The notes: generated by a model not told the origin, from the sequence alone. Numbered from the stretch's first letter, positions 9,389 through 17,513 are shown. The stretch is 64,000 nt of DNA from Desulfopila aestuarii DSM 18488 (GCF_900143695.1 NZ_FRFE01000001.1:124001-188000); one strand, 5' to 3'. Program-made: numbers and translations.

Positions 9389-11116
9389 TTAAAAGTTCCA
9401 GAAGGAATCAATGGTTGCGTCATCGATGTCCCAAACTACATTATGGGGTGCGATCGGTTCATCGTTGAAAAATTCCGGCAACCGGTCGTCCTCGCTGGTA
9501 AAGCCGGCTTTCTGGTTGAAGGCACGCTCGGTTTTCAAAATGAATTTGCCAAGATTGGTCACATCATCAGCTGTAAGGGCGATATCGTAACGGGCATTGA
9601 TCATGTCGATTAATGCCGGCAGACAGGCGGCATCATCGAGTGCGGCAAAGGCAATAAAGAGACACATGCCGGTAGAGTCGATGGCCGCCGTTGCGATCTG
9701 CAGATTGCGCGACAGTTCGACCTGACCTTCCTTACTCAGCGGATCGAGCTGACCACCAACGTTTAGGATATTGGTGGCGATGGTATAGCCCATGGTATGA
9801 TCGGCGCCCTGGGTCGAGGTGGCATAGGTAATGCCAATACCCTTGACGGCCCGTGGATCGTAGGCCGGAATGGCCTGATTCTTCACCACCGGTACCCTGG
9901 TAACGCCAAAGGTTCTTCCCACACTGCCGGCACCGCAGCCTAAAACACGACCAAGTGGCGTTCCTTTGCCGATCTCATCTTTAAGCATCCGGAGCATTTC
10001 CGTACCATCGCCAAAGGCCAGAACACCGGCTTCCATCGCTACCCCAAATGCCACTGAGGTCTCGATAGTGTCGAGTCCAAGGTCATCCATCAAAAAGTCA
10101 GCTTCGGCAATCTGATCGAGATTATCGACGCAGCAATCGGCACCCATCGCCCAGATCGACTCATATTCAAAGCCGGAAGTTTTATATTTTTTGTCCTGAT
10201 CGTTGTAAAGCTGGGAGCAATTGATGACACACCCCGGATGGCAGTTGTGCTTCGGCCGCCCTTCACGGGCCACGATCTGGTCATGCATGGTTTCGCCGGA
10301 AATCAGCTCATGGCCTTCGAATTGACCTGACGTGAAATTCCTGGTCGGCAGCGCTCCAGCTTCATTGATGATATTGACCAATACGTTCGTGCCATACTGG
10401 GCCAGAGCCTGGCTGATCGGGTTGTCGACCAGGGCCTTGGCAAAGGTTCGGTTCGCTTCCTTGAACGCTTCAGGCCAGGCGATCTCGACCATCTTTGTGG
10501 TCGGCTCGATGGCGATAAACTTGATTTTCTTTGATCCCATCACCGCGCCGAGTCCTCCCCGGCCATTCGATCTCAGCCGTGAACCGGGATCCTTGATCGA
10601 GATATTGGCGGCAGTCATCTTCATCTCACCAGCCGGTCCGATGGTAATCACCCCTGTCTTTTCGCCAAGACGGGCGTTCAAGATCTGCACCACCTGATAA
10701 TTTCCTGTACCGATCAGCTCCGTTTCCGCACTGATCTTCACGCCATCGGCAGAAACCTGCAGACCGTACCAGGTATCACCAGCGGGCATCCCTTCGATGA
10801 TAAGCGCCTTGATGCCAAGCTTTGCCAGCATCTGGGCAGAGGTACCACCGGCGTTCGCCTCTTTGATGGTACCGGTAAGCGGACTTTTGGCCCCGCAGGA
10901 AAGCCTGCCTGAGTTGGCAGCCAGGGTACCAGAGAGAAGACCGGGGGCGAAAACCAGCTTGTTTTTTGCCCCAAGAGGATGACAGGTCGGCTCAACTTCC
11001 GCCGCAATTACTGTCGAGGTCAAACCGCGCCCGCCAAGTCCCTGCCAGGCAGCTGGCACTTCTTCAACTCTGACGCTTAGATCAGTCATATTGACACGAA
11101 ATATTTTATCCGCCAT
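9389..11116 (-). CDS. aor: Aldehyde:ferredoxin oxidoreductase (tungsten/molybdenum pterin enzyme)
   Basis: 575 aa, slightly shorter than archaeal AORs (~605). The enzyme oxidises aldehydes to carboxylic acids with ferredoxin as acceptor, using a bis-pterin W (or Mo) cofactor and one [4Fe-4S] cluster. The N-terminal domain (GLGGRGLTS, FAPGLLSGT, SGRLSCGAKSPLTG) and the pterin-binding motif KDPGSRLRSNGRGGLGAVMGSKKIK are typical. Cluster cysteines appear as C292, C296 and C300 (CHPGCVINC), with the fourth probably C485 (DSTGMC). The first pair is spaced by three residues rather than the usual two. It lies 88 bp downstream of ADH2, so alcohol to aldehyde to acid can be done by adjacent genes. A hairpin with T-rich flank between the two may reduce read-through. 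Confidence 0.93.
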   Translation of the reverse strand: MADKIFRVNMTDLSVRVEEVPAAWQGLGGRGLTSTVIAAEVEPTCHPLGAKNKLVFAPGLLSGTLAANSGRLSCGAKSPLTGTIKEANAGGTSAQMLAKLGIKALIIEGMPAGDTWYGLQVSADGVKISAETELIGTGNYQVVQILNARLGEKTGVITIGPAGEMKMTAANISIKDPGSRLRSNGRGGLGAVMGSKKIKFIAIEPTTKMVEIAWPEAFKEANRTFAKALVDNPISQALAQYGTNVLVNIINEAGALPTRNFTSGQFEGHELISGETMHDQIVAREGRPKHNCHPGCVINCSQLYNDQDKKYKTSGFEYESIWAMGADCCVDNLDQIAEADFLMDDLGLDTIETSVAFGVAMEAGVLAFGDGTEMLRMLKDEIGKGTPLGRVLGCGAGSVGRTFGVTRVPVVKNQAIPAYDPRAVKGIGITYATSTQGADHTMGYTIATNILNVGGQLDPLSKEGQVELSRNLQIATAAIDSTGMCLFIAFAALDDAACLPALIDMINARYDIALTADDVTNLGKFILKTERAFNQKAGFTSEDDRLPEFFNDEPIAPHNVVWDIDDATIDSFWNF

Positions 11117-11153
11117 CTCAACTCCATTTCATTAATACAAAATAATACAAATA

Positions 11154-11180
11154 CGGGGCATGGGGAAATCCCATGCCCCG
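11154..11180 (-). terminator. Intercistronic hairpin between ADH2 and aor
   Basis: CGGGGCATGGG (11154-11164) pairs perfectly with CCCATGCCCCG (11170-11180) around a 5-nt loop. Downstream on the minus strand the sequence is T-rich (ATTTGTATTATTTTG). It probably acts as a partial terminator or a 3'-stabilising element for the ADH2 message. Confidence 0.65.
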
Positions 11181-11204
11181 CGAATAATCAACAGCTATCT
11201 CTGC

Positions 11205-12386
11205 TTACAGGGCGGCGGTGTAAATCGCTTTCACATCCGCATCGGTAGGCCGGCGTGGATTCGTCATTCCACAGGCATCCTTCTGGGCGTTACCGGTCAT
11301 GGTATCGATGTCTTCAGCTTTCACCTCTTTTCCATACCGCTTGCCAAGCTCAATGAGGCCTGCCGGAATGCCGATATCGGTTGAAAGCTTCTTGATCGCA
11401 TCAAGCGCCTTCTCGGCTGCTTCACGTTTGGAAAGCCCGGTGATATCCTCACCCAGCAACTGGGCGATTTTCACGAAACGATCCATTTTGGCGATCAGAT
11501 TGAATCGGCTGACATGGGGCAAGAGGATGGCATTGCACTCGCCATGGGGAAGATCATAGAAACCGCCAAGCTGATGGGCCATTGCATGGACATGGCCAAG
11601 GCTGGCGTTGTTGAAGGCCATACCAGCAAGATACTGAGCATAACACATTCCTTCACGGGCAACTATATCTCCGCCATTAGCAACGGCCGGACGAAGATGG
11701 GTGGCGATCAGTTCAATGGCTTTTTCGGCTGCGGAGTCAGTCATCGGAGTAGCGATGGTGGAAACATAGGCTTCAACGGCGTGGGTCAGGGCGTCCATAC
11801 CGGTTGCAGCGGTAAGCGCCGGCGGCATACCCATCATCAGCATCGGATCGTCAAGAGCAACACCTGGAGTACAACGCCAGTCAACAATGGCCATTTTCAC
11901 CTTTCTGCTGGTATCGGTGATGATACAGAACCTGGTCATCTCGGAAGCGGTACCGGCGGTAGTGTTGACTGCAACATATGGAGGCATCGGGTTGGTGGAC
12001 TTATCTACACCTTCGTAGTCATGAATGGTTCCGCCATTGGCGATGACCAGACCTACACCCTTGCCACAGTCATGGGAGCTACCACCGCCCAGGGTGATCA
12101 GGCTGTCGCAGCCTTGTGTTTTATAGATTTCGACACCTGCATGAACGTTCTTGTCGGTCGGGTTGGGGATCGTTTCGTCAAAGACAACATAGGACATCTT
12201 TGCCGCATCCAACAGGTCGGTAACCTGCTTGGTAATACCGGCACCGGTAATGCCCTTATCGGTCACTATCAGCGGCTTGCTGCCGCCCAAAGCCTTAATC
12301 TTTGCTGGAATCTCTTTTGCTGCACCAATACCAATCAGGGTCACACTGGGAATGAAATAACCGTAGACTTCTTCACGAATTGCCAT
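11205..12386 (-). CDS. Iron-containing alcohol dehydrogenase (ADH2), sigma-54 controlled
   Basis: 393 aa, group III iron-dependent ADH. The motif GGGSSHDCGKGVG and metal ligands D198, H202, H267 and H281 (MDALTHAVEAY, HVHAMAH, YDLPHGECNA) are all present. It is a close paralogue of ADH1 at 1745-2926. The gene sits about 67 nt downstream of the predicted start site of a sigma-54 promoter (12464-12480). An NtrC-type activator gene lies immediately upstream and three activator-type repeats lie between. AOR follows. Substrate range cannot be read from the sequence; ethanol and other short primary alcohols are the usual substrates of such pairs in sulfate reducers. GGAAGG precedes the ATG. Confidence 0.95.
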   Translation of the reverse strand: MAIREEVYGYFIPSVTLIGIGAAKEIPAKIKALGGSKPLIVTDKGITGAGITKQVTDLLDAAKMSYVVFDETIPNPTDKNVHAGVEIYKTQGCDSLITLGGGSSHDCGKGVGLVIANGGTIHDYEGVDKSTNPMPPYVAVNTTAGTASEMTRFCIITDTSRKVKMAIVDWRCTPGVALDDPMLMMGMPPALTAATGMDALTHAVEAYVSTIATPMTDSAAEKAIELIATHLRPAVANGGDIVAREGMCYAQYLAGMAFNNASLGHVHAMAHQLGGFYDLPHGECNAILLPHVSRFNLIAKMDRFVKIAQLLGEDITGLSKREAAEKALDAIKKLSTDIGIPAGLIELGKRYGKEVKAEDIDTMTGNAQKDACGMTNPRRPTDADVKAIYTAAL

Positions 12387-12463
12387 AACTGCACCTTCCT
12401 TCTTCGTTTGAATTATTCTGAGGTACTTGCTGCGCGTTTCAACGCCCGACTGCTGTGTTATAG

Positions 12464-12480
12464 AGCAATTGCCGTGCCTG
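12464..12480 (-). promoter_or_regulatory. Sigma-54 (RpoN) promoter of ADH2
   Basis: On the minus strand the sequence is AGGCACGGCAATTGCT. It matches the -24/-12 consensus (TGGCACG-N4-TTGCA) at every strongly conserved position, including the invariant GG and GC with 10 nt between them. Initiation is expected near 12453, giving a leader of about 67 nt before the ATG at 12386. Confidence 0.88.
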
Positions 12481-12535
12481 TTTTATTTTTTCAATAATTA
12501 CCAATTGTTAAAATGTTTCAAGCACATCATGAAAA

Positions 12536-12550
12536 GATCATTTTGTCCCA
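12536..12550 (-). promoter_or_regulatory. Upstream activator site, copy 1
   Basis: Minus-strand TGGGACAAAATGATC matches two further copies at 12637 and 12668, consensus TGGG(T/A)CA(A/T)AA(T/C)G. It lies about 70 bp upstream of the sigma-54 promoter, a normal position for an NtrC-family enhancer site. Confidence 0.6.
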
Positions 12551-12636
12551 AAGGCAAGAAACTGGAAGATGCGAATGGATATGCCGGGAAAGATTGATGC
12601 AGGTAATGGACTGTAAATAAAAGACAATTCAGATGG

Positions 12637-12653
12637 TGGGTCATAATGACCCG
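12637..12653 (+). promoter_or_regulatory. Upstream activator site, copy 2 (perfect inverted repeat)
   Basis: GGGTCA (12638-12643) TAA TGACCC (12647-12652) is a perfect dyad. This is the best copy of the three repeats upstream of ADH2 and is probably the high-affinity site for the activator encoded at 12775-14115. Confidence 0.7.
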
Positions 12654-12667
12654 CAAGATGGACGATT

Positions 12668-12682
12668 TGGGTCAAAACGTCC
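12668..12682 (+). promoter_or_regulatory. Upstream activator site, copy 3
   Basis: TGGGTCAAAACGTCC has one intact GGGTCA half and a degenerate second half. It lies 31 bp (three helical turns) from copy 2, which would place both on the same DNA face. Confidence 0.6.
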
Positions 12683-12774
12683 TTTTTGGAAATCAGGTTT
12701 CTAAAACAGGATAAGGCGCCGGAGATCTCTTGCAGACAATTATGTAAAAACAATATATTAGCAGGACATCAAGG

Positions 12775-14115
12775 CTATTCTTCGTAACCCGTCAGCTTGC
12801 GATAGAGCGTCTTTCTGCTTATTCCGAGGGTCTCAGCAGCCTTCTGGCGATTCCCGTTATAGAAGTCGAGGATTTTCAGGATATGATGTCGCTCCACTGA
12901 CTCCAGAGAAAGACCGGCCTCATGCTCTTCGGCAACCGACAACAGTTCCCGCGGCAGGCAGCGCTCGGTGATAATGTTGTTTTCGGCGAGAATAATGGAG
13001 CGCTCGATAACATTACGAAGCTCACGGACATTTCCGGGCCAGCTGTAGTTCAGGATACAATCCATAGCCCTGTCAACAATGCGATAGACCGTATTGTCCG
13101 GGCTCATTCTGGTAAGGAAATAATCGACTAAAAGCGGCAGGTCCTCTTTACGTTCTTTCAGGGATGGGATATGGATGGTAAAGGCATTGATCCGATGAAA
13201 AAAGGCCTCGTTAAAACTCCCCTGCTCCACCCCTTGGGCCAGGTTGCGGTTGGTGGCAAAGAGAAAACGGATATTGACCCGCCGCTCTTCCTTTTCACCG
13301 ACCCGGCGATAGGTCTGGGTCTCAAGCGCCCTCAGCAGCGAGGCCTGCACCTCCATGGGCAGCTCACCGATCTCGTCAAGAAAGAGGGTGGAGTCGTGGG
13401 CATAGGCCATGAGGCCATCCCGAGACTCGGAAGCCCCTGTGAATGAACCCTTCACATGCCCAAACAGTTCACTGCGGGCCAGTTCCTTCTGCAAGGAAGC
13501 GCAGTTCTTCACGATCATCGGATGTGCCGCACAGACCGAGCCCTCATGTATCAGACGGGCAACCACATCCTTTCCGACCCCCGACTCACCGGTGATCAGC
13601 ACTGGTATACGGGCCGGAGCGACCTTGTTAATCAGAAACTTGATATCCCGCACAGATGCCGAGTTACCAATAAACTGTACCGGCGGCCGCTCGTCACGTG
13701 AATGGCGCAGCATGGTGTTTTCCCGAGACAACAACACACGCTGATGCGCTTTTTCCACCAGGAGATCCAGCTGATCGAGGTTAAAGGGTTTACGGATAAA
13801 GTCACAGGCACCAAGCTTCATAGCCTGAACAGCAATATCGATATCACCGTGGCCGGTAATCATTACCACCTCGATGTGCGGCACCGACTCCTTTACTTCG
13901 ATCAACAGATCGAGATCCTGCACTCCCGGCAGGCGCAGGTCCATAATGACCACATCCACCCAATTACTGCGAAGCATGGCCATTGCTTCCGCGCCATCCT
14001 CAGCGACCAGCACCTCACGGTTTTCGGTTGCCAACTCCTTTTTCAGAAGCCGCCGGATCGGTTCCTCATCATCGATAACCAGAATGTTATATTTTTCCTG
14101 TTGTCCAGCCATCAT
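12775..14115 (-). CDS. NtrC-family sigma-54-dependent response regulator
   Basis: 446 aa. A receiver domain spans residues ~9-125 (VIDDEEP, phospho-acceptor D59 in VVIMDLRLPG, K in IRKPF). The AAA+ sigma-54 interaction domain is at ~155-385, with Walker A GESGVGKD, the loop KGSFTGA, Walker B LFLDEIGELP and arginine-finger region FFHRINAFTIHIPSLKERKEDL. A Fis-type helix-turn-helix is at the C-terminus (NRQKAAETLGISRKTLYRKL). The sigma-54-contact loop is GSFTGA instead of GAFTGA. The start overlaps the kinase stop by 4 nt (ATGA), so the two form a two-component pair. Its likely target is the sigma-54 promoter of ADH2, next on the same strand. Confidence 0.95.
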   Translation of the reverse strand: MMAGQQEKYNILVIDDEEPIRRLLKKELATENREVLVAEDGAEAMAMLRSNWVDVVIMDLRLPGVQDLDLLIEVKESVPHIEVVMITGHGDIDIAVQAMKLGACDFIRKPFNLDQLDLLVEKAHQRVLLSRENTMLRHSRDERPPVQFIGNSASVRDIKFLINKVAPARIPVLITGESGVGKDVVARLIHEGSVCAAHPMIVKNCASLQKELARSELFGHVKGSFTGASESRDGLMAYAHDSTLFLDEIGELPMEVQASLLRALETQTYRRVGEKEERRVNIRFLFATNRNLAQGVEQGSFNEAFFHRINAFTIHIPSLKERKEDLPLLVDYFLTRMSPDNTVYRIVDRAMDCILNYSWPGNVRELRNVIERSIILAENNIITERCLPRELLSVAEEHEAGLSLESVERHHILKILDFYNGNRQKAAETLGISRKTLYRKLTGYEE

Positions 14116-15305
14116 CCACCCAGCCCCGGCAAACGCACGGTAAAGGAAGCCCCCTGGCCCTCCTCGCTCAGCACCGTGATCTCGCCTTTATGATTGTTCA
14201 CAATTGAGTAACAGGTGGAAAGACCAATACCCACACCTTTGCCCACCGGCTTGGTTGTATAGAACGGCTCAAACAGCTTCTCCCGGCTTGCCAATGGAAT
14301 GCCGCAACCGTTATCAGCCACCACCAGCTCTATCATGTTGTCATCGCCGGTGCGAGTTATGATCCGAATTTCGCCGGAACCGTTGATTGCGTCAAAGGCG
14401 TTGGTAAAGAGGTTGATGATCACCTGCTTGAGTTGGGACTCATCGCCCATAATCATGGCCAGGTTCGGCTCCAGCTCAAGCTTGACGCTGACCTTGCCCA
14501 TATCTTTTAAATGGTGTTTGAGGATAAAAAGGGTATCGGTGACACACTGATTGATGGAGAGCGGACCAAGACTTGCCGCTGTAGGACGGCTGAACGTCAA
14601 GAGGGTCTGGACAATATCCCGGCAGCGAAGGCATTCCTTGATTATGGTCTCGGTGTACTCGTTAAAATCCTCAAGAAGTTCAGGTTCAGCAACCCCCTCG
14701 AGTCGTTTGATCCGCCGCTGCAGCCCCTCGGCAAAACCGCTGATAGCAGTGAGGGGGTTGTTGATCTCATGGGCAACACCTGCGGCCAAGGCTCCCACTG
14801 TCGCCATCTTTTCCGCCTGGTTGAACTTGGCCTGGAACTCCTTTTCCATGGTGACATCTCGTTTAAAGAGCAGCACGTTCTGCTCACCGGTCGGATCGGT
14901 CTTGAGCGGCGAGGCGATGATATCAAAATGGCGGAACTTGCCATCTATCTTATAGATGCAGAGATCCTTGACGATTTCACCAAGATCAAGCGAGCGGCGG
15001 GCCGGACAGTCATCGCAGCGACTGGTCTGGCCGCGAAACACCTCGTAACAGTAGCGACCGATCGGCTTGACACCGGGAAACCATTGGCCAAAGACGTGAT
15101 TCACCCGTTGGATGCGCAGATCCTCGCTTAAGACAAGCATCAGGTCGGTAATGCCATCCAATACCGCTTGGATTTCCTGCCGTTTTTGCTCAAGCGCCAG
15201 ATTCGATGTTTTCAGTTGCTCAACCTTCCGCTGCAGCTCCTGATAAAAGCCAAGTTTGCAATGTTCAATGCCAACCAGATCTTCCAATGAGGGAATACAT
15301 CTCAT
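14112..15305 (-). CDS. Cytoplasmic PAS sensor histidine kinase of the alcohol regulatory operon
   Basis: About 397 aa with no transmembrane helix, so a soluble kinase. A short coiled coil leads to a PAS domain containing a cysteine cluster (GRYCYEVFRGQTSRCDDCPAR). That cluster is seen in many anaerobe kinases and could bind an Fe-S cluster or sense redox; this is inference. HisKA (MATVGALAAGVAHEINNPLTAI) and HATPase_c (NLFTNAFDAI, DNGCGIP, GKGVGIGLSTCYSIV) follow. I chose the ATG at 15305, sharing one base with the ercA-like stop (TGATG), because GAGGTG is then suitably spaced. A GTG at 15311 is the alternative. It is coupled to the NtrC-type regulator by a 4-nt overlap. Confidence 0.92.
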   Translation of the reverse strand: MRCIPSLEDLVGIEHCKLGFYQELQRKVEQLKTSNLALEQKRQEIQAVLDGITDLMLVLSEDLRIQRVNHVFGQWFPGVKPIGRYCYEVFRGQTSRCDDCPARRSLDLGEIVKDLCIYKIDGKFRHFDIIASPLKTDPTGEQNVLLFKRDVTMEKEFQAKFNQAEKMATVGALAAGVAHEINNPLTAISGFAEGLQRRIKRLEGVAEPELLEDFNEYTETIIKECLRCRDIVQTLLTFSRPTAASLGPLSINQCVTDTLFILKHHLKDMGKVSVKLELEPNLAMIMGDESQLKQVIINLFTNAFDAINGSGEIRIITRTGDDNMIELVVADNGCGIPLASREKLFEPFYTTKPVGKGVGIGLSTCYSIVNNHKGEITVLSEEGQGASFTVRLPGLGG

Positions 15306-16456
15306 CACCACACCTCTTCACAGATTTTCAACAGTTCTTTCCAGGAAGCGGGCCGGGGATTGGTGATATTGCAGGCATCATGTACCGCCATCTTGCAGAT
15401 GGGCTCCAGATAGTGCCGCTCTTCCGGCTTGATCATCTCCTGGCTGAAACGCAAAGGGACCTTGAACGAAGCGAAAAACTCCTCGAGCTTATCAATACCG
15501 GCCAATGCCGTTTCCCGCGGTGAGCCATAGCTGGTATTGAGAATCACCCGGCCGATGTCACCCATTTTTGTCTCGGCAAAATCGAGATTGAACCGCATAA
15601 CCGCGGTGAGCAAAATAGGATGCACAACGCCATGGCGCATATCGAAATGTCCGCCCAGCGAATGGGCAAGCGCATGCTCGGCACCAAGACTCGCATTACT
15701 GAAGGCCATGGAGGCCGCAACCGAGGCAATAGACAGTTTTTCCAGGGCATCAAGCGACCTGGTCTCCACCGCCCGGGGCAAGTGCCGGATAATAAGATCG
15801 ATAGCTTTCAACGACTGCATTTCGGTAAACGGCGAGGATATGGTCGAAAGGTACGATTCGACCGCATGCGCCAGGGCATCGACGGCGGAGTGGATGATGA
15901 GCGTCTCGCTCTTGGTCCTCAGGATGAGCGGATCGACAATGGAGATATTGGGGACGAGCGTTCTTGTGATAATCGACATCTTCACCGCCCGCTCAACATC
16001 GGTAATGATACAGAACTGTGAGATATCCGAACCACTGCCGGCGGTGGTGGTGATCAGTACCATAGGCGGCAGAGGCCTGCTCACCCGATTGGCACCTTCG
16101 TAATCCCTGATTCTGCCGCCGTTGCTGGCGATAATGGCAATGCCTTTTGCGGTGTCCAGGGCACTGCCGCCGCCGATAGCGATGATGACGTCAGTGCCGT
16201 TTTTGAGGTACATCTCAGCACCCTTCTCCACCTCAAAATCTCGCGGATTCGAGGTAACACCGGGGTAGTAGACCCACTCGATGCCCTCTTTCTTGAGAAT
16301 ATCCATCAGCCGACCAACCCAACCGGCCTTTTCAATACCGCTGTCACTGACCAGAAAGACTTTTCGGGCTCCGAGCCTGAGAGCGCACTGTCCGGCGTAA
16401 TTGAGGCTTCCTCGGCCAAATATGATCTCTGGGATCGCGAATTTGGTGACATCCAT
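15305..16456 (-). CDS. ercA: ErcA-like regulatory iron alcohol dehydrogenase
   Basis: 383 aa from the ATG at 16456, which has GGAGGAG 7 nt upstream (a GTG at 16477 would add 7 residues). It is a group III ADH by fold: GGGSALDTAKG at ~95-105 and metal ligands D193, H197 (VDALAHAVESY), H261 (EHALAHSLGG) and H275 (FDMRHGVVHP). All ligands are kept. The segments NPRDFEV, SGSDISQFCIITD and NPRPASWKELLKI are closer to the ErcA type described in Pseudomonas ethanol-oxidation control than to ADH1 and ADH2. It is the first gene of an operon with a soluble kinase and an NtrC-type regulator. A role in generating or metering the alcohol signal, rather than bulk oxidation, is inferred from this. Confidence 0.85.
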   Translation of the reverse strand: MDVTKFAIPEIIFGRGSLNYAGQCALRLGARKVFLVSDSGIEKAGWVGRLMDILKKEGIEWVYYPGVTSNPRDFEVEKGAEMYLKNGTDVIIAIGGGSALDTAKGIAIIASNGGRIRDYEGANRVSRPLPPMVLITTTAGSGSDISQFCIITDVERAVKMSIITRTLVPNISIVDPLILRTKSETLIIHSAVDALAHAVESYLSTISSPFTEMQSLKAIDLIIRHLPRAVETRSLDALEKLSIASVAASMAFSNASLGAEHALAHSLGGHFDMRHGVVHPILLTAVMRFNLDFAETKMGDIGRVILNTSYGSPRETALAGIDKLEEFFASFKVPLRFSQEMIKPEERHYLEPICKMAVHDACNITNPRPASWKELLKICEEVW

Positions 16457-16767
16457 TACCGCACTCCTCCGCTCCACTCATGTATTATCAAGTACAAATT
16501 ACCTTAGACAAAAGGCACACGACTATCGCACCGGGACACCTAGCATTTTTTTCATGGCCAATTTCAACTTACAGTTTTTTTCCCTTCAATAGAAGGTAAG
16601 CAATACATACTAACATCACCAATGTTGTCCTGTTCCGCAACGATTTTTGTCAGAAAACCCTCTTCTGACATTATTGCCCATCTGCTCAACCCATTGCACC
16701 TCAGCTTTCATATCTTATAGTTGTAGGCATATAAGTGCTTTCATCCCCTATTACCGAGGTTCTCATT

Positions 16768-17139
16768 ATGAGCAACAACGTTCTTGGTACACCTTTAGAG
16801 TCCTGCAGCCTTGATCCGATGACCGGATTCACCCGGGAGGGCAGCTGTATTACCGGTGATGACGACTTCGGTCGTCATGTGATCTGTGTTCGGGTCACAG
16901 AGGAATTCCTGCAGTTTTCCTATGAACAGGGTAACGATCTGATCACCCCTCAACCCTTTACCGACTTCCCCGGCCTTAACCCCGGTGATAGGTGGTGTGT
17001 CTGCGCTGCCCGTTGGAAAGAGGCCCTCGACCATGATGTGGCTCCACCGGTGATTCTCATGGCCACTGAGAGTTCGGCACTCGAAGTCGTGAGCCTTGAG
17101 GATCTTCTCACCCATTCCTACCACGAGCAACAGTGCTGA
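16768..17139 (+). CDS. DUF2237 family protein
   Basis: 123 aa from ATG 16768 (CGAGGT 8-10 nt upstream); an in-frame ATG at 16735 is less likely. The sequence runs NVLGTPLESCSLDPMTGFTREGSC, DDDFGRHVICVRVTEEFLQFSYEQGNDLITPQP and RWCVCAARWKEA. This is the full DUF2237 pattern with its conserved cysteines and the GNDL(I/S)TP segment. The family is small, cytosolic and of unknown biochemical function. It stands alone on the plus strand, divergent from the ercA operon. Confidence 0.85.
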   Translation: MSNNVLGTPLESCSLDPMTGFTREGSCITGDDDFGRHVICVRVTEEFLQFSYEQGNDLITPQPFTDFPGLNPGDRWCVCAARWKEALDHDVAPPVILMATESSALEVVSLEDLLTHSYHEQQC

Positions 17140-17257
17140 ATTCTAGATGCAGAACAGTCTGAAGCGTGTCACGACCACATGCCATTGCACACTGTAGCAC
17201 CTTGTAAATTCAGGTTTTCAACCTTGACATTTCTCCTGGGAAACAGTTTCCTATAAC

Positions 17258-17418
17258 CACTTTCAGGTGCTCGATATGAGCATAAAAGGGAACCCTGTGT
17301 AAATCAGGGACGGGCCCGCCGCTGTAACCGGGGACGAACTCTGCATGATGTCACTGACCATAGGTCGGGAAGACGCAGCCAGTAGAATGATCCGGAAGTC
17401 AGAAGACCTGCCTGAAAC
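17258..17418 (+). promoter_or_regulatory. Cobalamin riboswitch
   Basis: The conserved cobalamin-aptamer elements are visible in order: GGTGC (17266), AAAAGGGAA (17284), the B12 box CCGCCGCTGTAACCGG (about 17316-17331), a CACTGACCATAGGTCGGGAAG arm written here as CACTGACCATAGG then TCGGGAAG, and the closing GTCAGAAGACCTGCC (17398-17412). It precedes the cobaltochelatase gene by about 125 nt. A terminator hairpin follows as expression platform. Repression by adenosyl- or hydroxo-cobalamin is expected. Confidence 0.95.
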
Positions 17419-17480
17419 GAGTAGCGATAATTCCGTGGACAAGGAGCATCGCATTGGCGAGACGAGGACGACAGGGCATC

Positions 17481-17513
17481 CCCGGATCATTTTATTGGTC
17501 CGGGATTTTTTTT
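17481..17513 (+). terminator. Riboswitch expression-platform terminator
   Basis: CCCGGATC (17481-17488) pairs with GGTCCGGG (17497-17504) with one G-U pair. A run of eight Ts (17506-17513) follows. It lies between the cobalamin aptamer and the cbiK start, so binding of cobalamin would favour termination. Confidence 0.85.

Noticed and set aside
16510..16540. Sigma-54-like promoter (GGCAC followed by TCGC) upstream of the DUF2237 gene
   Set aside because: The spacing between GG and GC is 12 nt instead of 10.
17224..17257. TTGACA at 17224 followed by TATAAC as promoter of the riboswitch
   Set aside because: The spacing is 22 bp, too long for a normal sigma-70 promoter, so it was left out.
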